Of a DNA stretch of 54,256 bases, positions 15,356-24,396 are shown in pieces. Source of the stretch: Blautia sp. An81 (lineage in GTDB: Bacteria > Bacillota > Clostridia > Lachnospirales > Lachnospiraceae). The stretch lies in the NCBI RefSeq assembly GCF_002161285.1, contig NZ_NFHH01000026.1, positions 1 to 54,256 on the forward strand. The letters run 5' to 3'. The stretch's first letter is position 1, and each line of letters starts with the position of its first letter. The notes below the pieces were generated by a model. The model did no database searches. It was not told the DNA's origin and was given only the letters and a program-made list of their open reading frames with translations. The translations under genes and the position numbers were made by a program.

Positions 15356-16525
15356 ATGGAGCATAAAACAGGATTAGAAGGCTATTACAGTATAAAAAAT
15401 AATAAGAAAATGAGGTATGGCTACACCACCGGTTCCTGCGCTGCCGCTGCGGCAAAAGGAGCAGTGGAGATCCTTCTGGAGAACAAAAAGGTGGAGCAGG
15501 TGGAGCTGATGACGCCGAAAGGGATCCTCCTGAATCTGGAGCTTCTCCACATCAGTCAGGGAAAGGACTGGGTCTCCTGTGCCGTGAAAAAGGACGGGGG
15601 AGATGATCCTGACGCCACAGACGGACTGGAGATTTTTGTAAAAGCAGAAAAGACCAGAGATTCCGGGATCCGGCTGGAAGGAGGAGAAGGAGTAGGACGA
15701 GTGACGAAAAAAGGCCTGGAGCAGCCTGTGGGAAGTCCGGCCATTAACAAAGTCCCACGGTCAATGATTCTAAAGGAAACCGAAGAAATCTGTTCCAGAG
15801 CAGATTATGAAGGAGGTCTTCTTCTTACCGTCAGTGTTCCCGGAGGGGACCAGGTGGGAGCCAGGACCTTTAATCCCAGGCTGGGGATCCGGGGAGGGAT
15901 TTCCATTCTTGGCACCTCGGGGATTGTAGAGCCTATGAGTGAAAGTGCCCTGATCAAAAGCATTGAGATCGAAATGCGTCAGAAGGTGGAAAACGGAGGA
16001 GAATATCTTCTGATCACCCCGGGAAACTACGGAGCGGCATATTTAAAGGAGCATATGGACCTGCCTTTTGAGGAAAGCATGAAGTGCAGCAATTACATAG
16101 GGGAGACACTGGATATGGCTCTGGATATGGAGGTGAAAGGAATCCTTTTTGTCTCTCATATCGGCAAGTTCGTAAAAGTGGCCGGGGGGATCATGAACAC
16201 CCATTCCAGATGTGCAGACAGCCGGGCGGAGCTGCTGGCTGCAAACGCCATACGGGCAGGAATTTCTCTGGAAGGAGCCAGAGAAATCCTGGATACCATT
16301 ACCACAGACGAGGCTCTGGCTGTGATCCGGAGAGAAAATCTTCTGGAGCCGGTCATGGAGGAGCTGACAAAAAGAATCTTATATTACATGAACCACAGAA
16401 CTTATGACCGAATGCTCCTGGGAGCCGTGATATTCTCTAACGAATACGGCTATCTGGGGCAGACAGAAAATACAGAGGAATTGATCCGGCTTTTGCAAAA
16501 ACAATATAAAAAGCCGTCAGTATAA
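15356..16525 (+). CDS. cbiD: Cobalt-precorrin-5B C1-methyltransferase CbiD
   Basis: The 389-residue CbiD is recognised from the N-terminal MRYGYTTGSCAAAAAKGA motif and the central ISILGTSGIVEPMSE. It methylates C1 of cobalt-precorrin-5B using S-adenosylmethionine in the anaerobic ring-contraction sequence. A longer frame reaches back to 15290, inside the riboswitch terminator. The ATG at 15356 with upstream GAGGCAGGA is the sensible start. It is the first gene of the riboswitch-controlled operon, which then runs without a clear break to 32299. Confidence 0.93.
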   Translation: MEHKTGLEGYYSIKNNKKMRYGYTTGSCAAAAAKGAVEILLENKKVEQVELMTPKGILLNLELLHISQGKDWVSCAVKKDGGDDPDATDGLEIFVKAEKTRDSGIRLEGGEGVGRVTKKGLEQPVGSPAINKVPRSMILKETEEICSRADYEGGLLLTVSVPGGDQVGARTFNPRLGIRGGISILGTSGIVEPMSESALIKSIEIEMRQKVENGGEYLLITPGNYGAAYLKEHMDLPFEESMKCSNYIGETLDMALDMEVKGILFVSHIGKFVKVAGGIMNTHSRCADSRAELLAANAIRAGISLEGAREILDTITTDEALAVIRRENLLEPVMEELTKRILYYMNHRTYDRMLLGAVIFSNEYGYLGQTENTEELIRLLQKQYKKPSV

Positions 16526-16551
16526 AGAAATGTAAAACAAAGGAGACAGAC

Positions 16552-17244
16552 ATGCAAGGAAAATTATATGGAGTAGGAGTGGGACCGGGAGACCCGGAAC
16601 TCCTTACCTTAAAGGCTCTGAGACTGATAAAGGAGAATGAGGTTATCGCTGTGCCGGGGAAAGAGATTCAGGCCAGTGTGGCTTATCAGATCGTGAAGGG
16701 GGCTTATGAGGAACTGGATGAAAAAACACTGATTCCTGTGGCTATGCCTATGACCAAGGACCCTCAGGTGCTGAAAGCCAATCATGACAAGGCGGCGGAT
16801 CAGGTGGAGTCTTATCTCAAAGAAGGGAAAAATGTGGTTTTCCTCACTTTGGGAGATACCACTGTGTATTCCACATATCTCTATGTCCATAAAAGGATCC
16901 TGGAGAGAGGATATGAGGCGGAGATCGTCAGCGGCATCACCTCTTTCTGCGCAGTGGCAGCCAGGCTGAATATGGGACTGGTGGAGGCGGATCAGCCTCT
17001 CCATGTGATACCGGCTACCTATAAAGCTCAGGAAATGGATGAGATCCTGGAACTTCCCGGGACAAAGGTCCTGATGAAGACAGGAAAGAAAATGAAACAG
17101 GTAAAAGAGAGTATAGAAAAAAGCGGTCAGAAAGCAGTGATGATCGAAAACTGCGGTATGCCTTCAGAAAAAATATACCGGTCGGCGGAAGAAATCCCGG
17201 AAGATTCCGGGTACTATTCCCTGATCATTGTAAAAGAAAACTAA
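16552..17244 (+). CDS. cbiL: Cobalt-precorrin-2 C20-methyltransferase CbiL
   Basis: A 230-residue tetrapyrrole methylase with the canonical N-terminal GVGVGPGDPELLTLKA and the SAM-binding region FLTLGDTTVYSTYLYV (about 98-115), then VSGITSFCAVAA. CbiL/CobI adds the C20 methyl group to cobalt-factor II/precorrin-2. The downstream order and the NMGLVEADQPLHVIPA segment fit this subfamily rather than CbiF or CbiH. It starts 26 nt after cbiD behind AAAGGAGA. Confidence 0.92.
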   Translation: MQGKLYGVGVGPGDPELLTLKALRLIKENEVIAVPGKEIQASVAYQIVKGAYEELDEKTLIPVAMPMTKDPQVLKANHDKAADQVESYLKEGKNVVFLTLGDTTVYSTYLYVHKRILERGYEAEIVSGITSFCAVAARLNMGLVEADQPLHVIPATYKAQEMDEILELPGTKVLMKTGKKMKQVKESIEKSGQKAVMIENCGMPSEKIYRSAEEIPEDSGYYSLIIVKEN

Positions 17245-17265
17245 CAGAAGAAAGAGGAAAACATC

Positions 17266-18030
17266 ATGGTACATTTTGTGGGAGCAGGAAGCGGAGCGGC
17301 AGATCTGATTACCCTTCGCGGAAAGAAATTTTTAGAGGAAGCAGATGTGATCATCTATGCAGGGTCTCTGGTAAATCCCCAGCTTTTGGAGTATGCCAGA
17401 GAGGACTGTAAGATCTTCAACAGTGCAAAGATGACCTTGGAAGAGGTTCTGGAGGTGATCTTCCAGGCAGAAGAAGAGGGGGAAACAACAGTCCGTCTTC
17501 ATACTGGAGATCCCTGTCTTTACGGCGCTATCCGGGAGCAGATGGATGTGCTGGACGAGAAGGGGATTTCCTATGACTATTGTCCGGGAGTGAGTTCTTT
17601 TTCCGGTGCAGCAGCGGCTTTGAACCTGGAATATACCCTTCCAAATGTTTCCCAGAGCGTGATCATTACCCGAATGGCAGGAAGGACTCCAGTGCCGGAA
17701 AAGGAAAGTATTGAGTCTTTTGCGGCTCACCAGGCAACCATGGTAGTGTTTTTAAGTACAGGCATGCTGGAGGAGCTCTCCAGACGTCTCATCGAAGGAG
17801 GCTATAAACCAGATACACCGGCGGCAATCGTCTATAAGGCTACCTGGGAGGATGAAAAGAAGTTTGTATGTACAGTGGCTACTCTGGCCCAGACAGCAAA
17901 AGAAAACAATATTACCAAAACAGCTTTGATGATCATTGGGGATGTGGTTTCCCACAATTCCTATGACCGTTCCCTGCTGTATCATCCGGAATTTACTACA
18001 GAATTCAGAAAAGGTACAGGACCTCAGTGA
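17266..18030 (+). CDS. cbiF: Cobalt-precorrin-4 C11-methyltransferase CbiF
   Basis: A 254-residue tetrapyrrole methylase beginning VHFVGAGSGAADLITLRG, the CbiF/CobM form of the glycine-rich loop. IIYAGSLVNPQLLEYA, the methylase core RLHTGDPCLYGAIREQMD and the PGVSSFSGAAAAL segment follow. It methylates C11 of cobalt-precorrin-4. The gene sits 21 nt after cbiL and just before cbiG, the usual order in anaerobic operons. Confidence 0.93.
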   Translation: MVHFVGAGSGAADLITLRGKKFLEEADVIIYAGSLVNPQLLEYAREDCKIFNSAKMTLEEVLEVIFQAEEEGETTVRLHTGDPCLYGAIREQMDVLDEKGISYDYCPGVSSFSGAAAALNLEYTLPNVSQSVIITRMAGRTPVPEKESIESFAAHQATMVVFLSTGMLEELSRRLIEGGYKPDTPAAIVYKATWEDEKKFVCTVATLAQTAKENNITKTALMIIGDVVSHNSYDRSLLYHPEFTTEFRKGTGPQ

Positions 18031-18059
18031 TAAGAGGAAGAAGATAAGAGGTGAAGGAA

Positions 18060-19175
18060 ATGAAAATAGCGATCATAAGCTTCAGCCGGGCAGGCTATCG
18101 TCTCAGCGAGATGCTTTATTGGGTATTGAAGGAGCGGAATTATGAAGTCAGTTCCTATGCAAAAAGCAAGTATACCAAAAAAGTTCTGGACGAATCCCAG
18201 CTGGATGAAGATTCCAGAGATTTCCGAAATGTAAAGGATTTTGCAAAGCCTGTAGACGAGTCCATCAGAGAGTGGACCAAGCAGAGATTTGCAGACTGTG
18301 ACGCCATAATTTTTATCGGCGCCTGCGGTATTGCGGTGCGTAGCATTGCTCCTTTTGTAAAAAGCAAAAAAGTAGACCCGGCAGTAGTGGTAGTAGATGA
18401 ACAGGGAAAATTTGTCATTTCTCTTCTGTCCGGACATATCGGAGGGGCCAATGAGCTGACTCAGGAAGTGGCGGAAATCGTCCATGGGCAGCCAGTGGTG
18501 ACTACGGCTACTGACCTGAACAATAAATTTGCAGTGGATGTTTTTGCAAAGAAAAACAGTTGTTTTATTTCTGATATGACTCTGGCAAAAGAGGTTTCAG
18601 CAGCTCTTCTGGCAGGAAAAGAAGTTGGCTTTGCCAGCGATTTTCCATGGCTTGGGGAGATTCCGGAGGAACTGAAGCTTCTGGAAGAGGGAAAAGAAAA
18701 ACCAGAGCTGGGAATCTATGTGACCAACGGCTATATGGAGCATCCTTTCGTACACACGTTGTACCTGATCCCCAGGGTGATCACTACAGGAGTAGGATGT
18801 AAAAAAGAAACTCCGAAAGAAATCGTGGAAAAAGTAATCCGGAGAGCCTGCGATGAGCTGCTGATCCCTTCCGTAGCCATGGAACAGGTAGCCAGCATTG
18901 ACCTGAAAAAAGACGAGGAAGGGATTCTGGAATACTGCCAGGAAAGAAACCTGCCCTTTGTCACATACAGCAGGGAAGAACTGGAGGAAGTAGAGGGAAC
19001 CTATGCTTCTTCTTCCTTTGTAAAGGACGTTACAGGAGTCGATAACGTGTGTGAAAGAGCTGCTCTTCTGGGAAGCAGCAAAGAGGGAAAAGGACGGCTG
19101 ATACTTAGAAAATTTGCCCAGGACGGTGTGACCGTAGCTCTGGCTATGAAGAAATGGAGTGTGAACTTTGAATAA
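18060..19175 (+). CDS. cbiG: Cobalt-precorrin-5A hydrolase CbiG
   Basis: The 371-residue CbiG opens the delta-lactone of cobalt-precorrin-5A with loss of the C20 fragment as acetaldehyde. The N-terminal domain has IAIISFSRAGYRLSE, then FIGACGIAVRSIAPF and LSGHIGGANELT, the most conserved CbiG signature. The C-terminal domain shows TTGVGCKKETP and the closing VTGVDNVCERAAL. The ATG at 18060 with the AAGAGGTGAAGG region upstream is preferred over a GTG at 18051. It overlaps cbiH by 8 nt. Confidence 0.93.
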   Translation: MKIAIISFSRAGYRLSEMLYWVLKERNYEVSSYAKSKYTKKVLDESQLDEDSRDFRNVKDFAKPVDESIREWTKQRFADCDAIIFIGACGIAVRSIAPFVKSKKVDPAVVVVDEQGKFVISLLSGHIGGANELTQEVAEIVHGQPVVTTATDLNNKFAVDVFAKKNSCFISDMTLAKEVSAALLAGKEVGFASDFPWLGEIPEELKLLEEGKEKPELGIYVTNGYMEHPFVHTLYLIPRVITTGVGCKKETPKEIVEKVIRRACDELLIPSVAMEQVASIDLKKDEEGILEYCQERNLPFVTYSREELEEVEGTYASSSFVKDVTGVDNVCERAALLGSSKEGKGRLILRKFAQDGVTVALAMKKWSVNFE

Positions 19176-19899
19176 ATTATATGTAGTTGGAATCGGGCCG
19201 GGAGCCTATGAGAAGATGACTATTGAGGCGGCCCAGGCTCTGAAAAACAGCGATGTGATCATTGGATATACAGTGTACGTGGATCTGGTAAGAGACCATT
19301 TTCCAGGCAAAGAATTTATGACCACACCTATGAAAAAAGAGGTGGAGCGCTGTGAAATGGCCTTTGAGGAGGCTGTAAAAGGAAAGACTGTTTCCATGAT
19401 CTGCAGCGGCGATGCAGGGGTTTACGGCATGGCCGGCCTGATGTATGAGGTGGGGGTAAAATATCCTCAGGTAGAGCTGGAGATCATTCCAGGCGTAACT
19501 GCGGCCACAGGAGGCGCCGCAGTGCTGGGAGCGCCTTTGATTCATGATTTCTGCCTGATCAGTCTCAGTGATCTGCTGACCCCCTGGGAGAAGATCGAGA
19601 CCAGACTGTTAGAAGCTTCTAAAGCAGATTTTGTCATTTGTCTTTATAATCCTTCCAGTAAGAAACGCCACGATTATCTGGAAAAAGCCTGCAATCTGAT
19701 GATGGAATATAAGTCTCCGGATACAGTCTGCGGCATTGTGGGGAATATCGGAAGAGAGGGAGAAGCCATGAAGGTCCTTTCTCTGGAAGAGTTAAAGAAT
19801 ACAAAGGTGGATATGTTTACCACGGTTTTCGTGGGAAATTCTCAGACGAAAAATGTGGGAGGAAAAATGGTAACTCCCAGAGGGTATAAGAATGTGTAA
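19168..19899 (+). CDS. cbiH: Cobalt-precorrin-3B C17-methyltransferase CbiH
   Basis: The 243-residue methylase starts NKLYVVGIGPGAYEKMTIEA and has YTVYVDLVRDHFPGKEF, ICSGDAGVYGMAGLMYEV and FVICLYNPSSKKR, all typical of CbiH/CobJ. The enzyme methylates C17 and promotes ring contraction. The start appears to be a TTG at 19168 that overlaps the end of cbiG, with GGAG about 9 nt upstream; no ATG exists before the conserved glycine loop. It also overlaps the following fusion gene by 8 nt. Confidence 0.92.
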   Translation: MNKLYVVGIGPGAYEKMTIEAAQALKNSDVIIGYTVYVDLVRDHFPGKEFMTTPMKKEVERCEMAFEEAVKGKTVSMICSGDAGVYGMAGLMYEVGVKYPQVELEIIPGVTAATGGAAVLGAPLIHDFCLISLSDLLTPWEKIETRLLEASKADFVICLYNPSSKKRHDYLEKACNLMMEYKSPDTVCGIVGNIGREGEAMKVLSLEELKNTKVDMFTTVFVGNSQTKNVGGKMVTPRGYKNV

Positions 19900-21874
19900 A
19901 GTGATTGTTTTTGCCGGCACTACAGAGGGCAGAGAAATCGCAGAATTTCTGAATCGTCACAATTTGCCAGGCTATGTCTGTGTGGCTACGGAGTATGGGG
20001 AGAAACTTCTGCCGGAGAGCGGAGTGCTGGAGATATCCCACCAGCGCTTAGATGTGGAAGAGATGAAAGCCCTTTTCCAGCAGAAAAAACCGGATATGGT
20101 GTTGGACGCTACTCACCCCTATGCGGCCCAGGTCACAGAAAACATAAAAAAGGCCTGTGAGGAAACTGGCAGGGAATATATCCGTATTCTCCGGGAAAAT
20201 CAGAAGACAGAAGAGGACAGCGACTGGATTTTTGCAGACAGCGTAGAGGAGGCTGTAGAGCTCCTTTCTCATAGGGAAGGGAACATTCTGGCTACCACAG
20301 GAAGTAAAGAGGCTACCAAGTATACCAGGCTTCCAGACTATCAGGAAAGGGTGTTTTTGAGAGTCCTGTCTCTGCCAAAGGTAGCCCTTCAGTGCGGAGA
20401 ACTGGGGTTTCAGGGAAAAAACCTGATCTGTATGCAGGGACCTTTTTCCAGGGAACTGAACGCTGCCATGATCCGTCAGCTGGACTGTAAATATCTGGTA
20501 ACAAAGATGTCAGGAGATGCAGGCGGATTTCAGGATAAGATCGACGCAGCCAGGGAATGCGGCTGTATCCCGGTAGTCATTGGAAGACCTCTTAAGGAAG
20601 AGGGGATTTCTGTAGGACAGTGCCGGCAGATTCTGTGCAGGAGATACGGTCTGAAAGCCCAGGGAGAGATTGCTCTGGTAGGAATCGGCATGGGCAGCAG
20701 GGAAGGACTTACCGTGGAAGCCCAAGAGGCAATCCGCGGAGCTCAGCTCCTTATCGGCGCCAGAAGGATGACCGACTCCTGCAAAAATCCCGGGCAGGAC
20801 TGTTTTATCGAATATGACAGCCAAAAGATTGCCGCATACATAGAAGAACATCCGGAATATGACAGAATTGCGGTTTTACTTTCCGGAGACGTAGGCTTTT
20901 ACAGTGGGGCCAGAAAGCTCCTTGAGGCTCTTAAGGGGAAAAATGTCCGGATCATCTGCGGCATTTCTTCCGTGGTATATTTTATGAGCCGTATCGGAAA
21001 GTCCTGGGATGATGCCCTGATTACCAGCGCCCACGGAAGAGCGGCGAATCTGGTCTCTCTGATCCGCCATAACCGAAAGGTTTTTGCAATCCTGGGAACC
21101 AGGGACGGCATTTCTGATCTGGCCAGAAAACTTCTTGAATATGATATGAAAAATGTAACCCTGTACACAGGAGAATGTCTTTCTTACCCTGAGGAAAAAA
21201 TTCAAAAGGGCAAGCCAGAGGACTTTACGAACTATGAAGGAGATCCTTTAAGTGTGGTCTGTGCAGAAAATGAGGAATGTCAGGAGCTTTTGTCAGTTCA
21301 CGGAATTTCGGATGGGGAATTCATCCGTAATAAGGTGCCGATGACAAAAGAAGAGGTCCGTACAGTCTCCCTTGCAAAGCTGAGACTTCGCCCAGATTCC
21401 GTCTGCTATGACGTAGGGGCAGGAACCGGTTCCGTATCTGTAGAGATGGCTCTGCGGACTCCATGCGGAAAAGTCTTTGCCATTGAGAAAAAAGAACCGG
21501 CAGTGGAGCTTTTAAAGAAAAACAAAAAGAAGTTTGCTGCAGATAATCTCAGGGTGATCCAGGGAACAGCGCCGGAGGCACTAGAGGACCTTCCGGCACC
21601 TGACCAGGCTTTTATCGGCGGCTCTTCTGGAAATTTGAAGGAAATCCTGGAACTGCTCCTGGAGAAAAATCCCCAGGTGAGGATCGTGATCAACTGCATT
21701 GCACTGGAAACTGTGGCGGAAAGTCTCCGCTGCATAAAAGAACTTCCGGTGACAGACACAGAAATTGTCCAGCTCAGTGTGAGCAAGTCCAGGGAAATCG
21801 GCTCTTATCACATGATGATGGGGGAAAATCCCATATATATTATATCCTGTACAGGACGAGGAAGGGGGAACTGA
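19892..21874 (+). CDS. cbiJET: CbiJ-CbiE-CbiT fusion (cobalt-precorrin-6A reductase / precorrin-7 C5- and C15-methyltransferase)
   Basis: One uninterrupted 660-residue frame carries three enzymes. Residues 1 to about 250 are CbiJ (VIVFAGTTEGREIAEFL, LDATHPYAAQV, TKMSGDAGGFQDKI), which reduces cobalt-precorrin-6A. From about 258 a CbiE methylase begins (EIALVGIGMGSREGLTVEA, then LLSGDVGFYSGARKL), which methylates C5. From about 480 a CbiT domain follows with the SAM loop CYDVGAGTGSVSVEMA near residue 508, responsible for C15 methylation and decarboxylation. CbiE-CbiT fusions (CobL type) are well known; adding CbiJ in front is less common. The three consecutive steps would be held in one polypeptide. 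Confidence 0.92.
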   Translation: MCKVIVFAGTTEGREIAEFLNRHNLPGYVCVATEYGEKLLPESGVLEISHQRLDVEEMKALFQQKKPDMVLDATHPYAAQVTENIKKACEETGREYIRILRENQKTEEDSDWIFADSVEEAVELLSHREGNILATTGSKEATKYTRLPDYQERVFLRVLSLPKVALQCGELGFQGKNLICMQGPFSRELNAAMIRQLDCKYLVTKMSGDAGGFQDKIDAARECGCIPVVIGRPLKEEGISVGQCRQILCRRYGLKAQGEIALVGIGMGSREGLTVEAQEAIRGAQLLIGARRMTDSCKNPGQDCFIEYDSQKIAAYIEEHPEYDRIAVLLSGDVGFYSGARKLLEALKGKNVRIICGISSVVYFMSRIGKSWDDALITSAHGRAANLVSLIRHNRKVFAILGTRDGISDLARKLLEYDMKNVTLYTGECLSYPEEKIQKGKPEDFTNYEGDPLSVVCAENEECQELLSVHGISDGEFIRNKVPMTKEEVRTVSLAKLRLRPDSVCYDVGAGTGSVSVEMALRTPCGKVFAIEKKEPAVELLKKNKKKFAADNLRVIQGTAPEALEDLPAPDQAFIGGSSGNLKEILELLLEKNPQVRIVINCIALETVAESLRCIKELPVTDTEIVQLSVSKSREIGSYHMMMGENPIYIISCTGRGRGN

Positions 21875-21894
21875 CCATAAAGACACCACGTTTT

Positions 21895-23256
21895 TTGCTG
21901 ACAGCAGGAGCCAGCGGCAGCGGTAAAACCCTTCTTACCTGCGGGATCCTTCAGGCTTTGAAAAACAGGGGCTTAAATCCGGCCTCCTTTAAGTGCGGAC
22001 CGGATTATATTGACCCCATGTTTCACACAAAGGTTATCGGAACAAAGTCCAGAAACCTGGATACGTTTTTCACTGGAGAAGATACCCTGAGGTATCTTCT
22101 GGAAAAAAACAGCCGGGACTGTGACATTGCGGTGATGGAAGGGGTCATGGGATATTATGACGGCGTAGGCGGGACCACTTTCCGGGCCAGCGCCTATGAT
22201 CTGGCAAGGATTACCAAGACTCCTGCAGTGCTCATCGTAAACAGCAAAGGCATGAGCCTTTCCATTCTGGCATATATCAAAGGATTCTGTGAGTATAAAA
22301 AAGACAGCGGGATCCAGGGGGTAATTTTAAATCAGATGTCTCCCATGCTGTATCCCAGGATGAAAAAGCAGATAGAAGAAGAGCTGGGGCTGAAGGTCTA
22401 CGGATATGTCCCAAAGGTGGAGGAATGTACTATTGAAAGCCGGCATTTAGGCCTGGTGCTGCCAGGAGAGATACAGGATCTGAAGGAAAAGCTGAACCGG
22501 CTGGCAAAAGTTTTGGAGGAGTCTCTGGACCTGGAGGGACTTCTGAAGCTGGCGGATACAGCACCGGCCCTGGAAGCTGCAAAGCCAGCCCTTCCTGAAA
22601 TCTGTGAGAAGCCGTCTGTTCGGATCGGCCTGGCAAGAGACGAGGCTTTTTGCTTTATTTATGAGGACAACTTAGAACTGCTGCGTGAGCTTGGAGCTGA
22701 ACTGACAGAGTTTTCTCCTATACATGACCAGGAACTGCCAGAGAATCTGGACGGCCTTCTTCTGTATGGCGGGTATCCGGAGCTTTACGCAGGGGAACTT
22801 GAAAAAAATGTAAATATGCGCAGCCAGATAAAGGATGCGTTGGAAAATGGTCTTCCGGTCCTGGCGGAGTGCGGGGGTTTTATGTATCTCCACCAGACCT
22901 TTCAGGATATGGAGGGAAAAGACCGGAAAGGAGTAGGGATCATAGAGGGCAAAGCCTATAAGACACCCAGACTTTCCAGATTCGGCTATCTGACTCTGGA
23001 GAAAAAAGAGGGAAAGGTTTTCGGACAGGACACAGGCCCCTGCCCGGCTCATGAATTCCATTATTTTGACTCTACAAGCTGCGGGGAGGATTTCCACGGA
23101 CAAAAACCGGAAAGCAGCAGGGGATGGGATTGTATCCATTGTACAGATTCCATGATCGCCGGATTTCCACATTTCTATTACTGGGGAAATCCCAGATTTG
23201 CGGCAGCTTATGTAGATAGATGCAGAAACTATGCACGAGAGAGAAGGAGGCAGTAA
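21895..23256 (+). CDS. cbiA: Cobyrinate a,c-diamide synthase CbiA
   Basis: A glutamine-dependent amidotransferase of about 455 residues that amidates the a and c side chains. The P-loop GASGSGKT is at the very N-terminus, ILNQMSPMLYPRMK follows, and the class-I-like amidotransferase half has the nucleophile region LAECGGFMYL and HEFHYFD. The start is uncertain. The first standard codon is TTG at 21895, which would cut the first beta strand and lacks a ribosome site. In-frame codons upstream include ATA at 21877 and a CTG at 21871 that overlaps the preceding TGA, just after AGGAAGGGGG. The true start is probably among these. Confidence 0.88.
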   Translation: MLTAGASGSGKTLLTCGILQALKNRGLNPASFKCGPDYIDPMFHTKVIGTKSRNLDTFFTGEDTLRYLLEKNSRDCDIAVMEGVMGYYDGVGGTTFRASAYDLARITKTPAVLIVNSKGMSLSILAYIKGFCEYKKDSGIQGVILNQMSPMLYPRMKKQIEEELGLKVYGYVPKVEECTIESRHLGLVLPGEIQDLKEKLNRLAKVLEESLDLEGLLKLADTAPALEAAKPALPEICEKPSVRIGLARDEAFCFIYEDNLELLRELGAELTEFSPIHDQELPENLDGLLLYGGYPELYAGELEKNVNMRSQIKDALENGLPVLAECGGFMYLHQTFQDMEGKDRKGVGIIEGKAYKTPRLSRFGYLTLEKKEGKVFGQDTGPCPAHEFHYFDSTSCGEDFHGQKPESSRGWDCIHCTDSMIAGFPHFYYWGNPRFAAAYVDRCRNYARERRRQ

Positions 23257-23258
23257 TT

Positions 23259-24308
23259 ATGAATTTACAGGAAGCAGTCAATGGAATCCAGCCTTTAGAT
23301 GAAAAGGCTATGGAACAGGCAAGAGAGCATTGGGACAGTATCGCCCATCCTCTCCACAGTCTTGGAAAGCTGGAGGATATGGTGGTACAGATTGCAGGAA
23401 TCACCGGAGATCCCAGAGTACATACAGAAAAAAGGGTTCTGGTTCCCATGTGTGCAGATAACGGAGTTGTAGAGGAAGGGGTCACCCAGACCGGCCAGGA
23501 AATCACAGCTCTGGTAGCAGAAAGCTTCCTTCAGACAAAGGCGGCCTCCAGTATTATGTGCAGAACCGTAAACTGCGATATTTTCCCAGTTGATGTGGGA
23601 GTGGCCACAGAGGTCAGCATTCTCAACAGGAAAATTGCCTACGGCACAAAAAATATGGCCAAGGAACCGGCTATGACCAGAGAACAGGCTATCCAGGCTG
23701 TGGAGACAGGTATTGAAGTGGCCTGTATGATGAAAGAAAAAGGCTACCAGATCATGGCTACCGGAGAGATGGGAATTGGAAATACCACTACCAGCAGTGC
23801 CATTGCTTCTGTACTCCTGGACCTTCCGGTAGAGAAGATGACAGGCAGAGGAGCCGGGCTTTCCACAGAAGGGTTTAACCGGAAGATACAGGTGATCAAA
23901 GAGGCTATTGCCCTTCATAAACCAGATAAAGAAGACCCTATAGATGTTCTGGCAAAAGTGGGAGGCTTTGATATCGGTGGGATCGCAGGGCTGTTCCTGG
24001 GAGGAGCTGCCTGTCATATGCCTGTGGTCATTGACGGAGTAATCTCTGCCACAGGAGCAGTTCTGGCGGCTGCTTTATGCCCCCAGGCAAAAGATTACAT
24101 GCTGGCTTCTCATGTATCCAAAGAGCCGGCAGGAGAACTGATCTTAAAAGCCCTGGGAAAAGAAGCGCCTCTTCACTGCGACATGTGCCTGGGAGAAGGA
24201 ACTGGAGCCTTAAATCTCTTCCCTCTTCTGGATACCGGCCTGGCCGTTTATCACGGCATGAGCGATTTCGGAAACTTCGGCATGGAAGCATACCAGCACC
24301 TGGAATGA
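23259..24308 (+). CDS. cobT: Nicotinate-nucleotide--dimethylbenzimidazole phosphoribosyltransferase CobT
   Basis: A 349-residue CobT with PLHSLGKLEDMVVQIA, VLVPMCADNGVVEEGVTQTG, MGIGNTTTSSAI and the closing LGEGTGALNLFPLLD, which holds the catalytic glutamate. It transfers phosphoribose from nicotinate mononucleotide to the lower-ligand base, giving alpha-ribazole phosphate. The ATG at 23259 has GGAGG 9 nt upstream; a longer reading to 23220 overlaps cbiA. No benzimidazole biosynthesis gene (bluB, bza) is visible here, so the base may be scavenged or made elsewhere. Confidence 0.94.
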   Translation: MNLQEAVNGIQPLDEKAMEQAREHWDSIAHPLHSLGKLEDMVVQIAGITGDPRVHTEKRVLVPMCADNGVVEEGVTQTGQEITALVAESFLQTKAASSIMCRTVNCDIFPVDVGVATEVSILNRKIAYGTKNMAKEPAMTREQAIQAVETGIEVACMMKEKGYQIMATGEMGIGNTTTSSAIASVLLDLPVEKMTGRGAGLSTEGFNRKIQVIKEAIALHKPDKEDPIDVLAKVGGFDIGGIAGLFLGGAACHMPVVIDGVISATGAVLAAALCPQAKDYMLASHVSKEPAGELILKALGKEAPLHCDMCLGEGTGALNLFPLLDTGLAVYHGMSDFGNFGMEAYQHLE

Positions 24309-24396
24309 GAATGGGGATCATGATTGCGGGAGTGCCTGGCACGTAGCAATCCGGGGCTTTTATAAAAACACCCAAAGTACACAGGAGGTTTAGGAT

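Noticed and set aside
24309-24396. Internal promoter or small gene between cobT and cobU
   Set aside because: No convincing -35/-10 pair or ORF is visible; only the ribosome site of cobU is clear.
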